NCBI GenBank assembly: GCA_023430365.1
Contig: JAEZAS010000121.1
Location: forward strand, 1 to 16,174
From: Planctomycetota bacterium
GTDB lineage: Bacteria > Planctomycetota > Planctomycetia > Pirellulales > Pirellulaceae
Direction: 5' to 3'
DNA length: 16,174 nucleotides
The notes under the pieces are model-generated. The model was not told the DNA's origin. It did no database searches and was given only the letters and a program-made list of their open reading frames with translations. This document shows positions 1 through 7,423 of this stretch, in pieces. Every line of letters begins with the position of its first letter. The first letter of the stretch is position 1. A program made the translations under genes and the position numbers.

Positions 1-189
1 AGCGACGGCCGAAAGCTGCAGCGGGACGCGAACACGTTTCACTCGCCGACGCTGGCTCAGAAATGGCTGCGCGAGCTGATCGAGCAGTTGCCCGAGGCCC
101 AGCGGGCGGGAGTGCGAACCAGCATCCTCCAGTTTCCGAATCGTGCCGCCGCCGAGGGGTACGCTACGCAGTGGCTGCGCTCTCGCTAG
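1..189 (+). CDS. 3' end of an unidentified protein (partial)
   Basis: An open frame runs from the first base of the window to a TAG at 187-189 and gives 62 residues ending in QWLRSR. The start lies outside the window. The fragment is hydrophilic and likely helical (for example QKWLRELIEQLPEAQRAG), with no cysteine and no membrane segment. It is preferred over the overlapping frame that starts at 63 because it is open from the window edge and has ordinary codon use. I do not recognise the family. The downstream gene starts 144 bases later with its own ribosome site. Confidence 0.5.
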   Translation, partial: SDGRKLQRDANTFHSPTLAQKWLRELIEQLPEAQRAGVRTSILQFPNRAAAEGYATQWLRSR

Positions 190-318
190 GCGATCGAGCG
201 AGCGAGGCGACAGTTGATGCAAAGCGCTCTGCAGGCCACTGCAATTCATGGCGGATTCTATTGCTGCCGAACCATGGCTGGCTGATAATCAGGGCAGACT
301 TCGATTTGTCGCGCGATT

Positions 319-324
319 GAAGGA
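319..324 (+). promoter_or_regulatory. Ribosome binding site of the PAYG/TPR protein gene
   Basis: AAGGAG lies nine bases before the ATG at 334. It fixes that start and is one of the few strong Shine-Dalgarno sites in the window. Confidence 0.65.
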
Positions 325-333
325 GCGAATGCC

Positions 334-1377
334 ATGCGACGCCTGCTACTGGCTCTGTTGATCGGGTTCTTCCTGGCGTCGCTGCCCGCCGTGGCCGAGG
401 CTGGGCATGGGCGCTGGCATCGAGGGCATTGGCATCGTCACGGCGGATGGGGGCATCGCTGGGGCGGCTTCTATGGCGGCTGGGGCGGTGTATCCGTCTC
501 GGTTGGCTGGCCAGCCTACGGCTACTCGTACTTCCCAGCCTATGGATATCCCGCTTACGGATACGGTGGCTACTGGCCTGCTTACAACTGGGCGCCAGCC
601 TATGGGGGCTGCTACGGCTACTCGGGCGCATCGCTCGGCGTTTATCCCGCCTACGGCGTGCGCTATGTGCCGCGGTCGAATTACGTCGAGTACTTTGCCG
701 ACAGCAGCTACGAGCCTGCGGAACTGGCTTTCGGCCCGCTCGCGGTGAAGCAGTTTCTGGGGCTTGATCGCAACTTTGCCATGAGCGAACTGCAAGCGCC
801 AGTCCAACCGCCGCCTGCGGCCAAGATCGTTCGTTTGAAGGTTCGCACTTCGAATGCCGATGCCCGCCGCCGAGCCGATCGGTACATCGCTCAAGGGGAC
901 GAGCTGTTTGAAAAGCAGAATTGGCATTCGGCCCTGCAGAAGTACAAACTGGCGGGGCAACTGGCGCCGGACGTGGCCGAATGTTCCTGGCGACAAGGGC
1001 ACGCGCTGATCGCCGTGAACCAATTCGATCAGGCGGCCGCCGCCTTCCGCCGGGCCCTGCTGATCAGCGACGACACGACGCGCGGCGGATTTCAGCTCGA
1101 CTCGCTCTATGCCGATGGAGTCGCCGCGAAGAACTCGCATCTCGAGGCGCTCGCGAGTGAAGCGTTGGCGTCCACGATCTCGTCCGACCCTTACTTTCTG
1201 ATCGGCGTGACGCTGCACTACGGCGGCGAGCCGGAGCGGGCCCGCAAGTACTTCGAGCGTGCGGCGGCGATGTCTGCCGAAGATGGTCGGCTAGTCGAAT
1301 CGTTCCTCGCGCCGAAGCCAAGCCCCGGCCTGCCATCGCTCACGCTGCCGGTGAAGGCGGATGAGATGGAAATCTGA
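334..1377 (+). CDS. Secreted Gly/Tyr/Trp-rich protein with TPR-like C-terminal region
   Basis: This 347-residue protein begins with a clear signal peptide (residues 1-23: MRRLL, hydrophobic LLALLIGFFLASL, then AVAEAG). Residues 24-112 are low complexity, first His/Trp/Gly rich (GHGRWHRGHWHRHGG), then repeated PAYG/PAYN units between about 60 and 108. Residues 180-245 look like tandem TPR helices (AxxxIAQGDELFEKQNWHSALQKY, then a second helix pair ending FRRALL). Another TPR-like pair lies near 284-312 (DPYFLIGVTLHYGGEPERARKYFERA). The exported location is well supported. The function is unknown; a surface or periplasmic scaffold is only an inference, since TPRs usually bind proteins. The start is supported by AAGGAG at 319-324, about nine bases ahead. 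Antisense and shifted open frames here are by-products of the biased composition. Confidence 0.85.
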   Translation: MRRLLLALLIGFFLASLPAVAEAGHGRWHRGHWHRHGGWGHRWGGFYGGWGGVSVSVGWPAYGYSYFPAYGYPAYGYGGYWPAYNWAPAYGGCYGYSGASLGVYPAYGVRYVPRSNYVEYFADSSYEPAELAFGPLAVKQFLGLDRNFAMSELQAPVQPPPAAKIVRLKVRTSNADARRRADRYIAQGDELFEKQNWHSALQKYKLAGQLAPDVAECSWRQGHALIAVNQFDQAAAAFRRALLISDDTTRGGFQLDSLYADGVAAKNSHLEALASEALASTISSDPYFLIGVTLHYGGEPERARKYFERAAAMSAEDGRLVESFLAPKPSPGLPSLTLPVKADEMEI

Positions 1378-1387
1378 TGGGGAGTTT

Positions 1388-1456
1388 TCAGTTGTCAGTA
1401 ATCAGTTTTCAGTAACAGCAGTTTGAGCAAACTGAAAACTGACTGCTGAGAACTGA
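1388..1456. repeat. Inverted repeat built of TCAGTT/AACTGA units between convergent genes
   Basis: The left arm 1388-1413 and right arm 1431-1456 are inverted copies matching at 23 of 26 positions, with a 17-base loop. Each arm is made of short repeats such as TCAGTTTTCAGT and ACTGAAAACTGA. A second fold is possible in the middle: CAGTTT (1419-1424), loop GAGC, AAACTG (1429-1434). Related ACTGATAACTGAGA follows to 1465. The AT-rich composition differs sharply from its surroundings. It lies between the ends of two convergent genes, so it may serve as a bidirectional terminator, or it may be a dispersed intergenic repeat. The sequence alone does not decide. Confidence 0.7.
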
Positions 1457-1471
1457 TAACTGAGAAATCTC

Positions 1472-2335
1472 CTACGCGCTTCGCCGCTGGCTGGCGGCCA
1501 TTTGTTGGGCGAGGAGGTCGAGTTGGCCTTTCAGGTCGGCGAGCAGCAGTTGCGGGTGCGCGCCGTCGGCCATGTGGGCGTAGAACGACTGGGCTGGCGA
1601 GCTGTGGGTGGTGCTCAGCATCGTCGTGGCGTGACGGAGCTGGTGGAGCTGTCCGTCGAGTTCGCTGAGGGTTTCATCGGTCTGGCGGGTGCTTCGCCAG
1701 AGACCTTCGAGCTGCAGGATGAGGCCGAGAATGAGCCCAGCCTGGCCCGCGAGCGTGAGCGGCAGGCCCAGCGACCAGAGATCGGCCCGATCGGCCAGGA
1801 ACGACCAGCCGAGCAGCACGCTGCCGCAGACGAACGTCGCCAGCCCCAGCGAAAGCAGCATCCACGCCGCAAAGCCCGATTTCTCGGCCGGCTTGGTGGC
1901 GGAGGGACCAGTCGCTGCGAGCGCCTGCATCCGCGTCATGGCTGACGGAATGGGGGCAGCGGCAAACGACGGGAACGGGATGGTGGCCGGCGCTGGGCTT
2001 GCAGCCGGTTCGAGCGGCGTGGTCCGTCGCAGACGTTCGACCAGCCGGTTTACATCTCGCTGTTCCGCTTGCATCTGCCAGTCTTCCTTCGGCAGCGGCG
2101 GCCCTGCGAGCAGTTGTTCTAGCGCCGTGTTGTCGAAATCACTGGCCGCAGCGGCTGGTGAAGCCGCCGCTTCGTCGAAGGCCTCCGGCGAGTCTTCGCT
2201 CAAGTAGGCGGCGCAAGCGTCGAGCTCAGGGGCCTCGATCTCATCCAAGGCTGTCCCACAACGCGCGCAAGTGGCGATGCCCACGGCTCCGCCCTGGCGA
2301 AGAGGAACATCTTGATGACAGTGCTTGCACCACAT
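1472..2335 (-). CDS. Zinc-ribbon membrane protein with C-terminal coiled coil
   Basis: With the start at 2335 this is a 287-residue protein opening with a zinc ribbon: C3-x2-C6 (MWCKHCHQDVP) and C23-x2-C26 (CARCG). Residues 40-150 are acidic, then Pro/Ala-rich linker. Two membrane helices follow at about 157-179 (WMLLSLGLATFVCGSVLLGW) and 188-208 (LGLPLTLAGQAGLILGLIL). The tail contains heptad-like helices (about 208-240 and 262-282). The frame stays open to an ATG at 2407, giving 24 more residues. I prefer 2335 because, from memory, planctomycete proteins of this type begin MWCK.CQQDVP; neither start has a good ribosome site. Both termini are predicted on the same side of the membrane, probably the cytoplasm. 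The function is unknown. Confidence 0.75.
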   Translation of the reverse strand: MWCKHCHQDVPLRQGGAVGIATCARCGTALDEIEAPELDACAAYLSEDSPEAFDEAAASPAAAASDFDNTALEQLLAGPPLPKEDWQMQAEQRDVNRLVERLRRTTPLEPAASPAPATIPFPSFAAAPIPSAMTRMQALAATGPSATKPAEKSGFAAWMLLSLGLATFVCGSVLLGWSFLADRADLWSLGLPLTLAGQAGLILGLILQLEGLWRSTRQTDETLSELDGQLHQLRHATTMLSTTHSSPAQSFYAHMADGAHPQLLLADLKGQLDLLAQQMAASQRRSA

Positions 2336-2619
2336 AGCGATCTGCTGACAGCTTGCCGAGATTCGATGCGTGCGCAGCGCTTGGGCAGCGCGCGTCACAT
2401 AATCCATCGGCCCGTCCGGCGGTAAACTGTATCGATTCCGGCGACTTTCCGGGCCTGTGGGCGGCAGACGGCTGAAAACCAGCGGAAATCGCGTAAGGTT
2501 TATCAGCCCGGGCCGGTATTAGAAACGAGTCGAAGTGCTAGCGGCGAGCGGGTGCGCAATTTGCCTGCCCGAGCCGCAGTTAAATTCTCAGCCCGCCCAA
2601 CTTCTCAAGGACAATCAGC
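2336..2619. other. Divergent intergenic region
   Basis: This stretch separates the divergent zinc-ribbon membrane protein gene and the alcohol dehydrogenase gene, so it should carry promoters for both. I see no convincing -35/-10 pair, operator or riboswitch. The part 2336-2407 would be coding if the longer start of the left gene were used. Confidence 0.4.
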
Positions 2620-3636
2620 ATGAGCTTGATCCGCGCATGGGCCGCCAAACAGCCGAAGGGAAAGCTGGAACCTTTCGAGTACGATCCCGGGCCGCTGGCC
2701 GCCGAGGATGTCGAAATCGCGGTGGAACACTGCGGCATCTGCCACTCCGATCTCTCCGTGATCGACAACGAGTGGATGAATACGAAGTATCCCATGGTTC
2801 CAGGTCACGAAGTCATCGGCCGAGTTACCGCGCTTGGTTCCGCGGCGAAGGGGCTGGAGGTGGGGCAGCGTGTGGGAGTCGGCTGGAACGCGGGCAGTTG
2901 CATGCATTGCCGCCCTTGCCTGTCGGGCGACCAGCATCTTTGCCCCACCGCCCAAGCGACCATCCTCGGGCACTACGGCGGGTTTGCCGACCGGATGCGG
3001 GCTCACTGGGCCTGGGCGATTCCCATTCCCGAGGGGCTGAGTACGGCCGAAGCCGGCCCCCTGCTCTGCGGCGGCGTGACGGTGTTCTCGCCGCTTATGC
3101 TCAACGACATTCGGCCAACCGATTCGGTCGGGATCGTCGGCATTGGTGGGCTGGGGCACATGGCGCTGAAGTTCTGCCGCGCGTGGGGTTGCGAAGTGAC
3201 CGCGTTCACTTCGAGCGAGTCCAAGGCGGACGAAGCTCGGTCGTTCGGAGCTCACAAGGTCCTCTCCAGCCGGGATTCGTCAGCGATTCGAGCGGCGGCC
3301 GAATCGCTCGACTGCGTCATCGTGACGGTGAACGTGCCACTCGACTGGCCGGCCATCGTCGGGACGCTCAAAGGCAACGGCACGCTGCATGTCGTCGGCG
3401 CCGTGCTCGAACCGATTCCCGTCAGCGCCTTCGACTTGATCGGGAGGCAGCGGAAGGTAACCGGATCGCCGACCGGTTCACCCGTGAGGATCGCAACGAT
3501 GCTGGAGTTTGCGACCCGGCACCAGGTCTTGCCGCAGACCGAGCATTATCCGCTTGAGGAAGTGAACGCGGCCCTCGACCGATTGCGGTCGGGGAAGGCC
3601 CGCTACCGGATTGTGCTCGACATGCCGAAGAGCTAG
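2620..3636 (+). CDS. NADP-type zinc-dependent alcohol dehydrogenase (cinnamyl alcohol dehydrogenase/YahK type)
   Basis: This 338-residue protein is a typical medium-chain dehydrogenase, which interconverts alcohols and aldehydes in the cytoplasm. The GroES-like N-terminal half carries the catalytic zinc site: C38 in CGICHSD, H63/E64 in PGHE, and C150 in PLLCGG. The structural zinc is held by C94, C97, C100 and C108. The Rossmann half has GIGGLGH (174-180). The coenzyme loop reads TSSESK (197-202), with Ser where NAD-dependent members have Asp, which favours NADP. Length and motif order match the cinnamyl-alcohol/YahK branch; the real substrate cannot be read from sequence. AAGGA at 2607-2611 supports the start. 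It appears to be a single-gene unit, convergent with the cytochrome b gene. Confidence 0.93.
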   Translation: MSLIRAWAAKQPKGKLEPFEYDPGPLAAEDVEIAVEHCGICHSDLSVIDNEWMNTKYPMVPGHEVIGRVTALGSAAKGLEVGQRVGVGWNAGSCMHCRPCLSGDQHLCPTAQATILGHYGGFADRMRAHWAWAIPIPEGLSTAEAGPLLCGGVTVFSPLMLNDIRPTDSVGIVGIGGLGHMALKFCRAWGCEVTAFTSSESKADEARSFGAHKVLSSRDSSAIRAAAESLDCVIVTVNVPLDWPAIVGTLKGNGTLHVVGAVLEPIPVSAFDLIGRQRKVTGSPTGSPVRIATMLEFATRHQVLPQTEHYPLEEVNAALDRLRSGKARYRIVLDMPKS

Positions 3637-3660
3637 TCGAACTCAGCCCGCAACTCCGAA

Positions 3661-3690
3661 CATTGCGGTAGGGCATCGCCTCCCGCAATG
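3661..3690. terminator. Hairpin between convergent genes
   Basis: CATTGCGGTAGG (3661-3672) pairs with CCTCCCGCAATG (3679-3690), 11 of 12 positions, with a six-base loop. It lies between the stop codons of the alcohol dehydrogenase (+) and cytochrome b (-) genes, where a shared terminator is expected. There is no good T-run on either side, so rho-independent termination is uncertain. Confidence 0.5.
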
Positions 3691-3713
3691 GTTGGACCCA
3701 GGTTTGATCAGTC

Positions 3714-6587
3714 CTATTCCAGGGGCTCGCCGCGCAGCCACTTCGCGAGCAGCTCGATATCTGCGGTCGAGAGAAGCGGCTGCTTGGTGGCGCCTGCGCC
3801 GGTTCGCGCGAAGGCGGGCATGCGATCGTTGTTCCCCTGGTAGTACTGCTCGTGGGCCGGATCGCTGATCATTCCGATCAGCCATTCGCGCGAGCCGTAG
3901 CCTGTCAGATCGGGCGCGCTGCCCAGGTCCCCTTCGTCGCGGAACTTGTGACAGTCAGTGCAGGCGGAGTTGGTGATCGCATTGGCGAGCGCCTCCCTCC
4001 CCTTCTCCAAGGTTCCGTCCTCCGTTGCCTTCTTGTCTTCCTCGGCCTGCGCTGGCAGGGCCGCCTCGGCGGAGAGAGCGACAATCAGCGACTGAAGCGT
4101 CGACTTGCCATCGTCGTCAAGCTCGCCGAGATCGTCCTTGACGAAGTTCACCATGTCGCCGCTGACATGCGATGTGTGTCCGAAATACCGCGGACCGTCG
4201 ACCTGTTCGGGATTGAGCAGCCCAGCCAGCCACTCGCGGCTGGCAAAACGGAAGAGATTGGGGGCGCTAGGCTCGCGCGCCGCGATGCCATGTCCTTCCT
4301 CGTCCGTATGATTGTGGCAGGAGGCGCAGTTGCTGGTGAACAAACGCTCGGCCCGCTGCTCGGCGGTTTCCGGCTCCGGTTTGGCGGCGCCAATGACCGG
4401 CGGCAGCGGCGCGCTGATCGTGCGGGCAATGGCAGCCGCGGCGCGGGCCCGTTCTTCGCTGTGCTGCAGAATGGGGCGCGGGTCTTGGGGGTCGTAGTAG
4501 TCGCCACGGAGCCAGTCGACGATGAGCGATAGCTCACGCAGGCTGACGCTGTTGTTCTCAGGATGCTTGAGATCCTTGGCGAACGACGGCATGCGGTCGT
4601 TTTCGTGGCGATAGAACCGCTCGTGGGTCGGATCGCTTACCAGACCCATCATCCAGTCGTAGGAACCATAGCCGGTCAGATCCGGGGCCAAACCAAGCTG
4701 GCCGTTATCGCCCAGCCGGTGGCAACCGCGGTTGCAGTTGTGGTTGATCAAGCCCACGCCGCGAGCGATCAGTTCCTGATCCTTCGCGTCGATTTCGGCC
4801 TGCGAATGCAATTGGGCCTGGGCTGAGAGGGCGGCGACGATCGCGTCGATATCCTCATCATGCTTCGCCGGGTCGTCCCGGAGCAGTTCGGCATGCGTCT
4901 TGACCCACTCGACCATCCGGCCGCCGCGATGATTCGTGTTGCCGAAGTAATCGGCGATCACCGGGCGACGGTAGGCGGCGGGATCGTCTTTGGCGGCCTC
5001 CGCCGGCGGCACAACCTTTCCATACTCGATACTCGCAATACGGTCCGGATCGAGCAGGCCGCGAATCCACTCACGCGACGCGAAGCCATACAGGTTCGGC
5101 GCCCCGTTGGGAGATTCGTCGTAGACGATGTCCTGCTTGTCGTCGCGAACCACCTTGCCATCCGGTCCCACCTGGGGCAGTTGGGCCTGGCTGGCGAACC
5201 GAGGGCCGTCTTTGCCCTCGGGATCGTCCGGGTTGCGATAGTCGTGGCAGCTGGCGCAGTGCTGGGCAAACAGCTTGGGACCGTGTGTGAGGGGATCGTT
5301 GCGCAGCAGGTAGACCGCGCCTTGCTTGGGAATCCAGCGTGCGTCGGAAACGGTGCTGCCGTCGGCGGAGATTTCGCGGCGTCGGATTAGCTCGTGGATG
5401 CGGTGCGATTCCTCTTCCGCTTCTTTCTTGGCTTCGATGAACTCGCGCGAGGCAAAGATCTTTTCCTGATGCTCGGCGGGATCGAGGTTCAGCTTTTCGG
5501 CGACGTAAACGAAGTAGTCTTCGCTCAGGGCCATGACCGTGAGTCCCGCCGCGCCGGCTAGCAGCCCGACGACGAACGCCACATTGAAGCGATGCCCCCA
5601 CTGCGACCGCCCTGTGAGCGGCAGCAGGAACAGCACGAGCATGACCAGGCCCGGAATCACCAGGGCGCCGATCACCTCGGCTTCGCCATGGAAGTACTTG
5701 AGCAATTGGAACAGGAACAGGTAGTACCACTCCGGCCGAGCGGCGGAGTAGGCGCGCGACGGATCGGCGGGAGCGCCGAGTTCGGCTCCCCTGTGTTCGG
5801 TTGGCAAATTGCCGCTCAGCAGGTTGCCGACGTCGAAATGCACGACGCAGAGCAGCACCACGCCGAGCAGCACCAGGCAGCCGACGGCGTCGAGCAGCAC
5901 CTGATGCGGCCAGAAGTACTGATCCGCCCGGCCGGGGGTGATCTTGGCGGTGATGCCGTGCTTGCGAAACAGGGCGATGTGCAGCACGAGGAAGATGACC
6001 AGCAGGACGGGCAGCACGCCGGCGTGCATGGCGAAAAAGCGAGTCAGCGTGTGGTGACCATACTCAGTGCCGCCAATCGCGATTTGTTGCAGTTCTTTGC
6101 CGACAAACGGCACTAGCGTCATCAGGTTGGTCGCCACATTCGTGGCCCAGTAACCTTTTTGATCCCAGGGGAGCAAGTAGCCGGTCAGGCCGAGCCCCAG
6201 GACGAGCTGCATCAGGATCAGACCGAGCCAGTAGTTGAACTCGCGGGGGGCGCGATAAGCGCCGTCGACCACGACCTGCAACAAGTGCAGGCCCATGACG
6301 ACGACCATGGCCTGGGCCATGAAGTGGTGCACACCGCGCAGCAGCCAGCCGCCGGTCATCTCGTGCTGGATGTAGTAGACGCTCTCGTAGGCTGTCTGGC
6401 TGCTTGGACTGTAGGCCATCCAGAGGAAGATGCCGGTAATCGCCTGTACGACGAAGGCGAACGTCAGCATGCTGCCGGTGACATAGCGCCAGCGCGCGCC
6501 GCTCGGGATGTTTTCGTAGAGCGCTTCGTTGAGCAGCTGATGAACGCTCGTGCGGTGGTCGAACCAACTAGCGACGCGCTGAATCAT
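3714..6587 (-). CDS. Cytochrome b (b6 plus subunit-IV type) fused to four c-type haem domains
   Basis: This 957-residue fusion is the quinol-oxidising core of a bc-type complex. Residues 1-210 resemble cytochrome b6 (helices near 40-58, 86-108, 117-139, 184-207). Haem b ligands are H87/H101 and H188/H203; the latter pair has 14 residues between, as in b6. PWDQ...GYWA is conserved. Residues 225-355 resemble subunit IV, with three helices and the Qo-site PEWY (285-288). Seven helices with a cytoplasmic N-terminus place the tail on the periplasmic side, where haem c is attached. After a charged linker (about 370-420) come haem sites C444-C447-H448, C618-x3-C622-H623, C754-C757-H758 and C876-C879-H880. 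The domains form a duplicated module: A1/A2 share APNL..FASREW, B1/B2 share APDLTGYGS and NDRMP, the latter a likely Met ligand (M666, M923). It overlaps the Rieske stop by ATGA. Confidence 0.93.
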   Translation of the reverse strand: MIQRVASWFDHRTSVHQLLNEALYENIPSGARWRYVTGSMLTFAFVVQAITGIFLWMAYSPSSQTAYESVYYIQHEMTGGWLLRGVHHFMAQAMVVVMGLHLLQVVVDGAYRAPREFNYWLGLILMQLVLGLGLTGYLLPWDQKGYWATNVATNLMTLVPFVGKELQQIAIGGTEYGHHTLTRFFAMHAGVLPVLLVIFLVLHIALFRKHGITAKITPGRADQYFWPHQVLLDAVGCLVLLGVVLLCVVHFDVGNLLSGNLPTEHRGAELGAPADPSRAYSAARPEWYYLFLFQLLKYFHGEAEVIGALVIPGLVMLVLFLLPLTGRSQWGHRFNVAFVVGLLAGAAGLTVMALSEDYFVYVAEKLNLDPAEHQEKIFASREFIEAKKEAEEESHRIHELIRRREISADGSTVSDARWIPKQGAVYLLRNDPLTHGPKLFAQHCASCHDYRNPDDPEGKDGPRFASQAQLPQVGPDGKVVRDDKQDIVYDESPNGAPNLYGFASREWIRGLLDPDRIASIEYGKVVPPAEAAKDDPAAYRRPVIADYFGNTNHRGGRMVEWVKTHAELLRDDPAKHDEDIDAIVAALSAQAQLHSQAEIDAKDQELIARGVGLINHNCNRGCHRLGDNGQLGLAPDLTGYGSYDWMMGLVSDPTHERFYRHENDRMPSFAKDLKHPENNSVSLRELSLIVDWLRGDYYDPQDPRPILQHSEERARAAAAIARTISAPLPPVIGAAKPEPETAEQRAERLFTSNCASCHNHTDEEGHGIAAREPSAPNLFRFASREWLAGLLNPEQVDGPRYFGHTSHVSGDMVNFVKDDLGELDDDGKSTLQSLIVALSAEAALPAQAEEDKKATEDGTLEKGREALANAITNSACTDCHKFRDEGDLGSAPDLTGYGSREWLIGMISDPAHEQYYQGNNDRMPAFARTGAGATKQPLLSTADIELLAKWLRGEPLE

Positions 6588-7213
6588 GTTGGCTTCGCCT
6601 CCTGCGTGGCCTTACCGGGGTAGTAATTGACGAACTCGATCCAGACTTCGCCTTCCTTCAGCTTCTCCTGATCGACCGGAAGCTTATCCATGTCGCGCGG
6701 GCTGGGCGACGGCATGATCCGCTCGCCATCGAGCTGAAAGGCGCTCGTGTGGCAGGGGCATTGGAACAGCTTGCGGTCGCCCGAGTAGGCGACGAAGCAG
6801 CCGGCGTGCGGGCAAATGGCGTTGAAGCACTCGACCTCGTTCCCTTGCCGGCGGAGATAGACCGCGCCAATCGGCTGGTTGGGTTCGCGATTCCAGGCGT
6901 TCGTCTGGTCGGCGATGACCGGAACCTGAACGGGGGTGCCGTCGGTGGGCAGCGCTTCGAGCGTGGCGACCCGTCGCATCGGCCGGGAGTTCTCCGCCCC
7001 CGATCCGCTCGCCTTGCGGCGGAGAATGGGGTCGAGAAAGACGAGCAACCCTGCGCCGAAGGGGAAAACTGCGACCAAGGCGCCAAGGACCGTCGCCAGG
7101 CCGGCGACGAGCATGTTGCGACGTGGCGTCTCGGGAACGTCCGAGAGCGCATCATGCGACGGCCGGGCCGCATCGCCACTTGATGCGGCATGCGGATTGA
7201 GCGACTTGGGCAT
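6584..7213 (-). CDS. Rieske iron-sulfur protein of the bc-type complex
   Basis: This 209-residue protein carries the high-potential [2Fe-2S] cluster that takes one electron from quinol at the Qo site and passes it to haem c. Box 1 is C134-P-H136-A-G-C139 and box 2 is C152-P-C154-H155. By family rule, C134, H136, C152 and H155 bind the cluster and C139-C154 form the disulfide. A twin-arginine-like TPRRNMLVAG (29-38) precedes one membrane anchor (about 36-60), as in Rieske proteins exported by Tat. The protein ends in a hydrophilic tail. Its TGA overlaps the ATG of the downstream cytochrome b gene (ATGA), so translation is probably coupled. A GGAG eight bases or so ahead of the start supports it. 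No separate cytochrome c1 gene is present. Confidence 0.95.
   Translation of the reverse strand: MPKSLNPHAASSGDAARPSHDALSDVPETPRRNMLVAGLATVLGALVAVFPFGAGLLVFLDPILRRKASGSGAENSRPMRRVATLEALPTDGTPVQVPVIADQTNAWNREPNQPIGAVYLRRQGNEVECFNAICPHAGCFVAYSGDRKLFQCPCHTSAFQLDGERIMPSPSPRDMDKLPVDQEKLKEGEVWIEFVNYYPGKATQEAKPT
6598..6603 (-). promoter_or_regulatory. Ribosome binding site of the cytochrome b fusion gene
   Basis: A perfect AGGAGG on the minus strand lies ten bases ahead of the cytochrome b ATG, inside the 3' end of the Rieske gene. It fixes the start at 6587 and suggests strong, coupled translation of the fusion protein. Confidence 0.75.
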
Positions 7214-7423
7214 GCAGAAACTCCGATACCGGTCTTTTCGTCAGCCAGGCTTCCGGCCTGCCTGCGAAGAATGAGAGAGGCTTACGGCGGGCTGCGGCAT
7301 AGGTGGGAGGAACTTGAGAACGCTGTAGAAGGCGCCGCTGGCCAATCCAACCGGGCCTGTTATACCCGCTCTGGATCGCAACGGGGGCCATTCCTAGCGC
7401 CCTCAACGTCCCGTAAGAGCCGA
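7214..7423. other. Intergenic region upstream of the Rieske gene
   Basis: These 210 bases separate the DHH phosphoesterase stop from the Rieske start, both on the minus strand. The length suggests the Rieske-cytochrome b pair has its own promoter. I see no clear promoter motif, and no long stem with a T-run. Confidence 0.35.

Noticed and set aside
63..320. Plus-strand open frame of 85 codons at the left edge
   Set aside because: It overlaps the frame open from the window edge to 189, has Arg/Ala-rich content typical of GC-rich shadows, and has no domain or ribosome site.
346..1218. Minus-strand open frame of 290 codons opposite the PAYG/TPR gene
   Set aside because: It is antisense to a gene with a signal peptide, repeats and a ribosome site; its protein is Arg-rich with no recognisable domain.
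1388..1465. Possible CRISPR array in the TCAGTT repeats
   Set aside because: The repeats are short, inverted and without spacers of regular length; no cas gene is present.
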